In this document: positions 62,057 to 64,000 of the stretch, one piece after another
Position numbering within the stretch: the first letter of the stretch is position 1
Layout: the number at the start of each line of letters is the position of its first letter
Origin: Rhodospirillaceae bacterium
GTDB lineage: Bacteria > Pseudomonadota > Alphaproteobacteria > UBA8366 > Aestuariispiraceae
Length of the DNA: 64,000 bases
Assembly: GCA_002709955.1 (NCBI GenBank)
Contig: PAQY01000002.1
Span: forward strand, 294,448-358,447
Reading direction: 5' to 3'
Made by a program: the position numbers and the translations under genes
The notes under the pieces: generated by a model
Database searches by the model: none
Told to the model about the DNA's origin: nothing
The model's input: only the letters and a program-made list of their open reading frames with translations

Positions 62057-64000
62057 ATGAAACTAACAACAGCTAATCATTGGGGCAGCTATGTGGCGGA
62101 GTTGCGGCAGGGTCAAGTCGACTCTCTTTCTCCGTTGGTTTCGGGCGATGATGTGTCCGATATGTCAGCATCCATTCTGGATACATTGGACGGAAAGTCC
62201 CGAATTCGGCGTCCGGCTATTCGGGAAAGCTGGCTGAAGGGCGGGCCGGGCACAGATGGTCATCTGCGTGGCGCAGATCGGTTTATTGAGGTGGAATGGG
62301 ATCAGGCGCTGGACCTGTTGGCCGGGGAAATCACACGGATTCGCGACACCCATGGCAATCAGGCGATCTATGCCGGGTCTTATGGTTGGGCCAGCGCCGG
62401 ACGATTCCATCACGCACAAAGCCAGATCCACCGTTTCTATAACATGGCGGGTGGCTATACCAAATCGGTGAATGCTTATTCTTTCGCGGCGGGGGAGGTC
62501 ATTCTGCCGCATGTTCTGACCGATCTGCGCAGCACCATGTATGAGGCGCCCAGCTGGTATGAAATCGCGGAACATACGGATCTGATGCTGGCCTTTGGGG
62601 GATTGGCCCTGAAAAACACCCAGATTCAGAATGGGGGATTGGGTCAGCATACCGCGCGGGACTGGATGGCGAAACTGGGCGCGGGGAAGGGGCAGTTTAT
62701 TGGCATCAGCCCGATCCGCGATGATATGACGCCGGAATTACAGGCGGAATGGATGCCCATTCGCCCGAATACCGACACCGCCCTGATGATGGCGTTGGCC
62801 TATTGTCTGGATCAGGCCGGAAAGGTCGATACAGCCTTTCTGGCACGCTATACAACAGGATATGACGCCTTTCGCCCCTATCTGCTGGGGGACAGCGATG
62901 GCGTGCCCAAGACCCCGGCATGGGCGGCACAGATTACCGGTATTCCTGACGCAGACATAATCGCACTGGCCGACCGAATGACCCGGGGCCGGGTTCTGAT
63001 ATCGCTGTCCTGGTCCTTACAGCGCGCGGATCATGGGGAGCAATCCTATTGGATGGGCGTCGTCCTGGCGGCGATGCTGGGTCAGATCGGCCTGCCGGGG
63101 GGCGGTATCGCCATTGGTCTGGCGGGTGAACATGGCAATGGTAATCCTGACCCGCAATTGCGTTGGGCGGCGGTGCCTACGGGCCGCAATCCGGTCGAAA
63201 GCTTTATTCCCGTGGCGCGCATTTCCGACATGCTGCTGAATCCAGGGGCGGAATTCGACTATAATGGCAAGCGCCTGACCTATCCTGATATCCGTATGGT
63301 GCATTGGGCGGGGGGCAATCCGTTCCACCATCACCAGGACCTCAATCGCCTGCGCAAGGCCTGGGCCAGGCCCGAAACCGTTGTGGTGCAGGAGATATTC
63401 TGGACACCTGCGGCGCGCCACGCTGATATCGTTCTGCCGGTGACCACCGTGATGGAACGCAACGACATCGCGGTTGCCCAGTTGGATGGTTGGGCCGTTG
63501 CGATGAAGAAGCTGGTGGCGCCTGTTGGTCAGGCCCGCAATGATCATGACATCATGGCCGATGTTGCGGATCGACTGGGCTTTAAGGCGCAATTTACGGA
63601 AGGTCGCAGTGAAATGGACTGGCTGCGCGATATCTGGGATCGCAGCCGCCAGGAGGCCGGTCGGGTCGGGCGCGAATTGCCATCCTTTGATGACTTTTGG
63701 GAGGCCGGGCATCTGCATCTGGAAGGCGGGCCTGAAATGCGCTGTTTCCTGGGGGGGTTCCGCAAGGACCCGATCGCCAATCGATTGAAGACCCCGACGG
63801 GTAAGATTGAGATATTCTCCAAGACAATCGCTGATTTCGGGTATGCGGAGATTGCCGGGCATCCAACCTGGAACGAGCCTTATGAATGGCTGGGGGGCGC
63901 AGCGATAGAGCAAACCCCGCTGCATCTGATATCCAACCAGCCAAAGTCGCGCTTGCACAGCCAGTTGGATCCAGGCAGGGGCAGCGTTAAGACCAAGATT
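62057..64000 (+). CDS. bisC: BisC-type molybdopterin S/N-oxide reductase (3' end outside window)
   Basis: 648 codons are visible from ATG 62057 to the window edge, with no stop. The sequence follows BisC of the DMSO-reductase family throughout: KLTTANHWGSYVAEL at the start, AIYAGSYGWASAGRFHHAQSQIHRF, then GYTKSVNAYSFAAGEVILPHV with the probable Mo-ligand Ser. Further blocks are HWMIV-like SYWMGVVLAAMLGQIGLPGGG, WAGGNPFHHHQDLNRL and LPVTTVMERND. No Tat signal and no N-terminal Fe-S motif are present, consistent with cytoplasmic reduction of biotin or methionine sulfoxide. About 100 C-terminal residues are missing. Confidence 0.92.
   Translation, partial: MKLTTANHWGSYVAELRQGQVDSLSPLVSGDDVSDMSASILDTLDGKSRIRRPAIRESWLKGGPGTDGHLRGADRFIEVEWDQALDLLAGEITRIRDTHGNQAIYAGSYGWASAGRFHHAQSQIHRFYNMAGGYTKSVNAYSFAAGEVILPHVLTDLRSTMYEAPSWYEIAEHTDLMLAFGGLALKNTQIQNGGLGQHTARDWMAKLGAGKGQFIGISPIRDDMTPELQAEWMPIRPNTDTALMMALAYCLDQAGKVDTAFLARYTTGYDAFRPYLLGDSDGVPKTPAWAAQITGIPDADIIALADRMTRGRVLISLSWSLQRADHGEQSYWMGVVLAAMLGQIGLPGGGIAIGLAGEHGNGNPDPQLRWAAVPTGRNPVESFIPVARISDMLLNPGAEFDYNGKRLTYPDIRMVHWAGGNPFHHHQDLNRLRKAWARPETVVVQEIFWTPAARHADIVLPVTTVMERNDIAVAQLDGWAVAMKKLVAPVGQARNDHDIMADVADRLGFKAQFTEGRSEMDWLRDIWDRSRQEAGRVGRELPSFDDFWEAGHLHLEGGPEMRCFLGGFRKDPIANRLKTPTGKIEIFSKTIADFGYAEIAGHPTWNEPYEWLGGAAIEQTPLHLISNQPKSRLHSQLDPGRGSVKTKI

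Noticed and set aside
63017-63958. 313-codon open frame on the minus strand at the right edge
   Set aside because: It is antisense to the BisC-type coding sequence, which matches the family along its full visible length.

Overview
The window comes from an alphaproteobacterial chromosome. Supporting signs are the HdaA, PopZ, TrmFO and type I PHA synthase genes, the small aa3-oxidase subunit IV gene, and alphaproteobacterial gene orders (alaC-hom-glpX-recJ, pcm-tolC-popZ-valS, DUF2066-hdaA divergent from purM-purN). The mix fits a free-living heterotroph of the Rhodospirillales or a related order; the genus cannot be named from sequence alone. No transposase, integrase, CRISPR array or phage module was seen. 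Most of the window is core genome, with small accessory patches.

Layout. Positions 1-8900: end of an unknown gene, PHA synthase (phaC, minus), then a plus-strand run of an OmpA-domain lipoprotein, alaC, hom, glpX and recJ. 8875-13930: a lone flagellar hook-protein gene, tRNA-Glu, an AT-richer islet with a hypothetical gene and two small lipoproteins, mscL and a DUF547 protein. 13998-21091: a catabolic cluster with a GntR regulator, gentisate-type ring-cleavage dioxygenase, FAH-family hydrolase, flavin-reductase-like protein and a TAXI-type TRAP transporter. 21097-29321: a PAS histidine kinase, a translationally coupled pair of squalene/phytoene-synthase-fold genes, trmFO, an HDAC-like amidohydrolase, a DUF192 protein, a lipoprotein and an XRE regulator. 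29435-36156: tRNA-Asn, divergent katA/oxyR with a recognisable OxyR box, a polytopic transporter-like protein, an M24 peptidase coupled to diaminopropionate ammonia-lyase, and tRNA-Cys.

36352-43288: pcm-like gene, tolC, popZ, valS and a nucleotide-sugar-type epimerase. 43500-47895: a polar amino-acid ABC transporter (binding protein, two permeases, ATPase) followed by two tandem PEBP-like secreted proteins. 47900-48365 is non-coding and holds a duplicated palindromic repeat. 48366-56286: CaiB/BaiF CoA-transferase, ABC-F ATPase, ndk, a tiny aa3-oxidase subunit IV gene, purN and purM, and divergent DUF2066 and hdaA genes. 56312-64000: an SDR lacking the usual catalytic Tyr/Lys, a CYTH-CHAD protein, a LysR regulator divergent from a CmcJ/NvfI-like oxygenase and a GFA-family protein, an LpxR-like lipid A deacylase, and the first 648 codons of a BisC-type molybdoenzyme that runs off the window.

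How the genes work together. The sensible physiological blocks are carbon storage (phaC), aspartate-family and alanine metabolism (hom, alaC), gluconeogenesis (glpX), aromatic acid import and ring cleavage (14-21 kb), peroxide defence (katA/oxyR), amino-acid uptake (43-47 kb) and purine synthesis (purMN). No clearly novel multi-gene system stands out. The least explained loci are the islet beside tRNA-Glu, the tandem PEBP-like pair, the coupled synthase-fold pair and the duplicated palindromic repeat.
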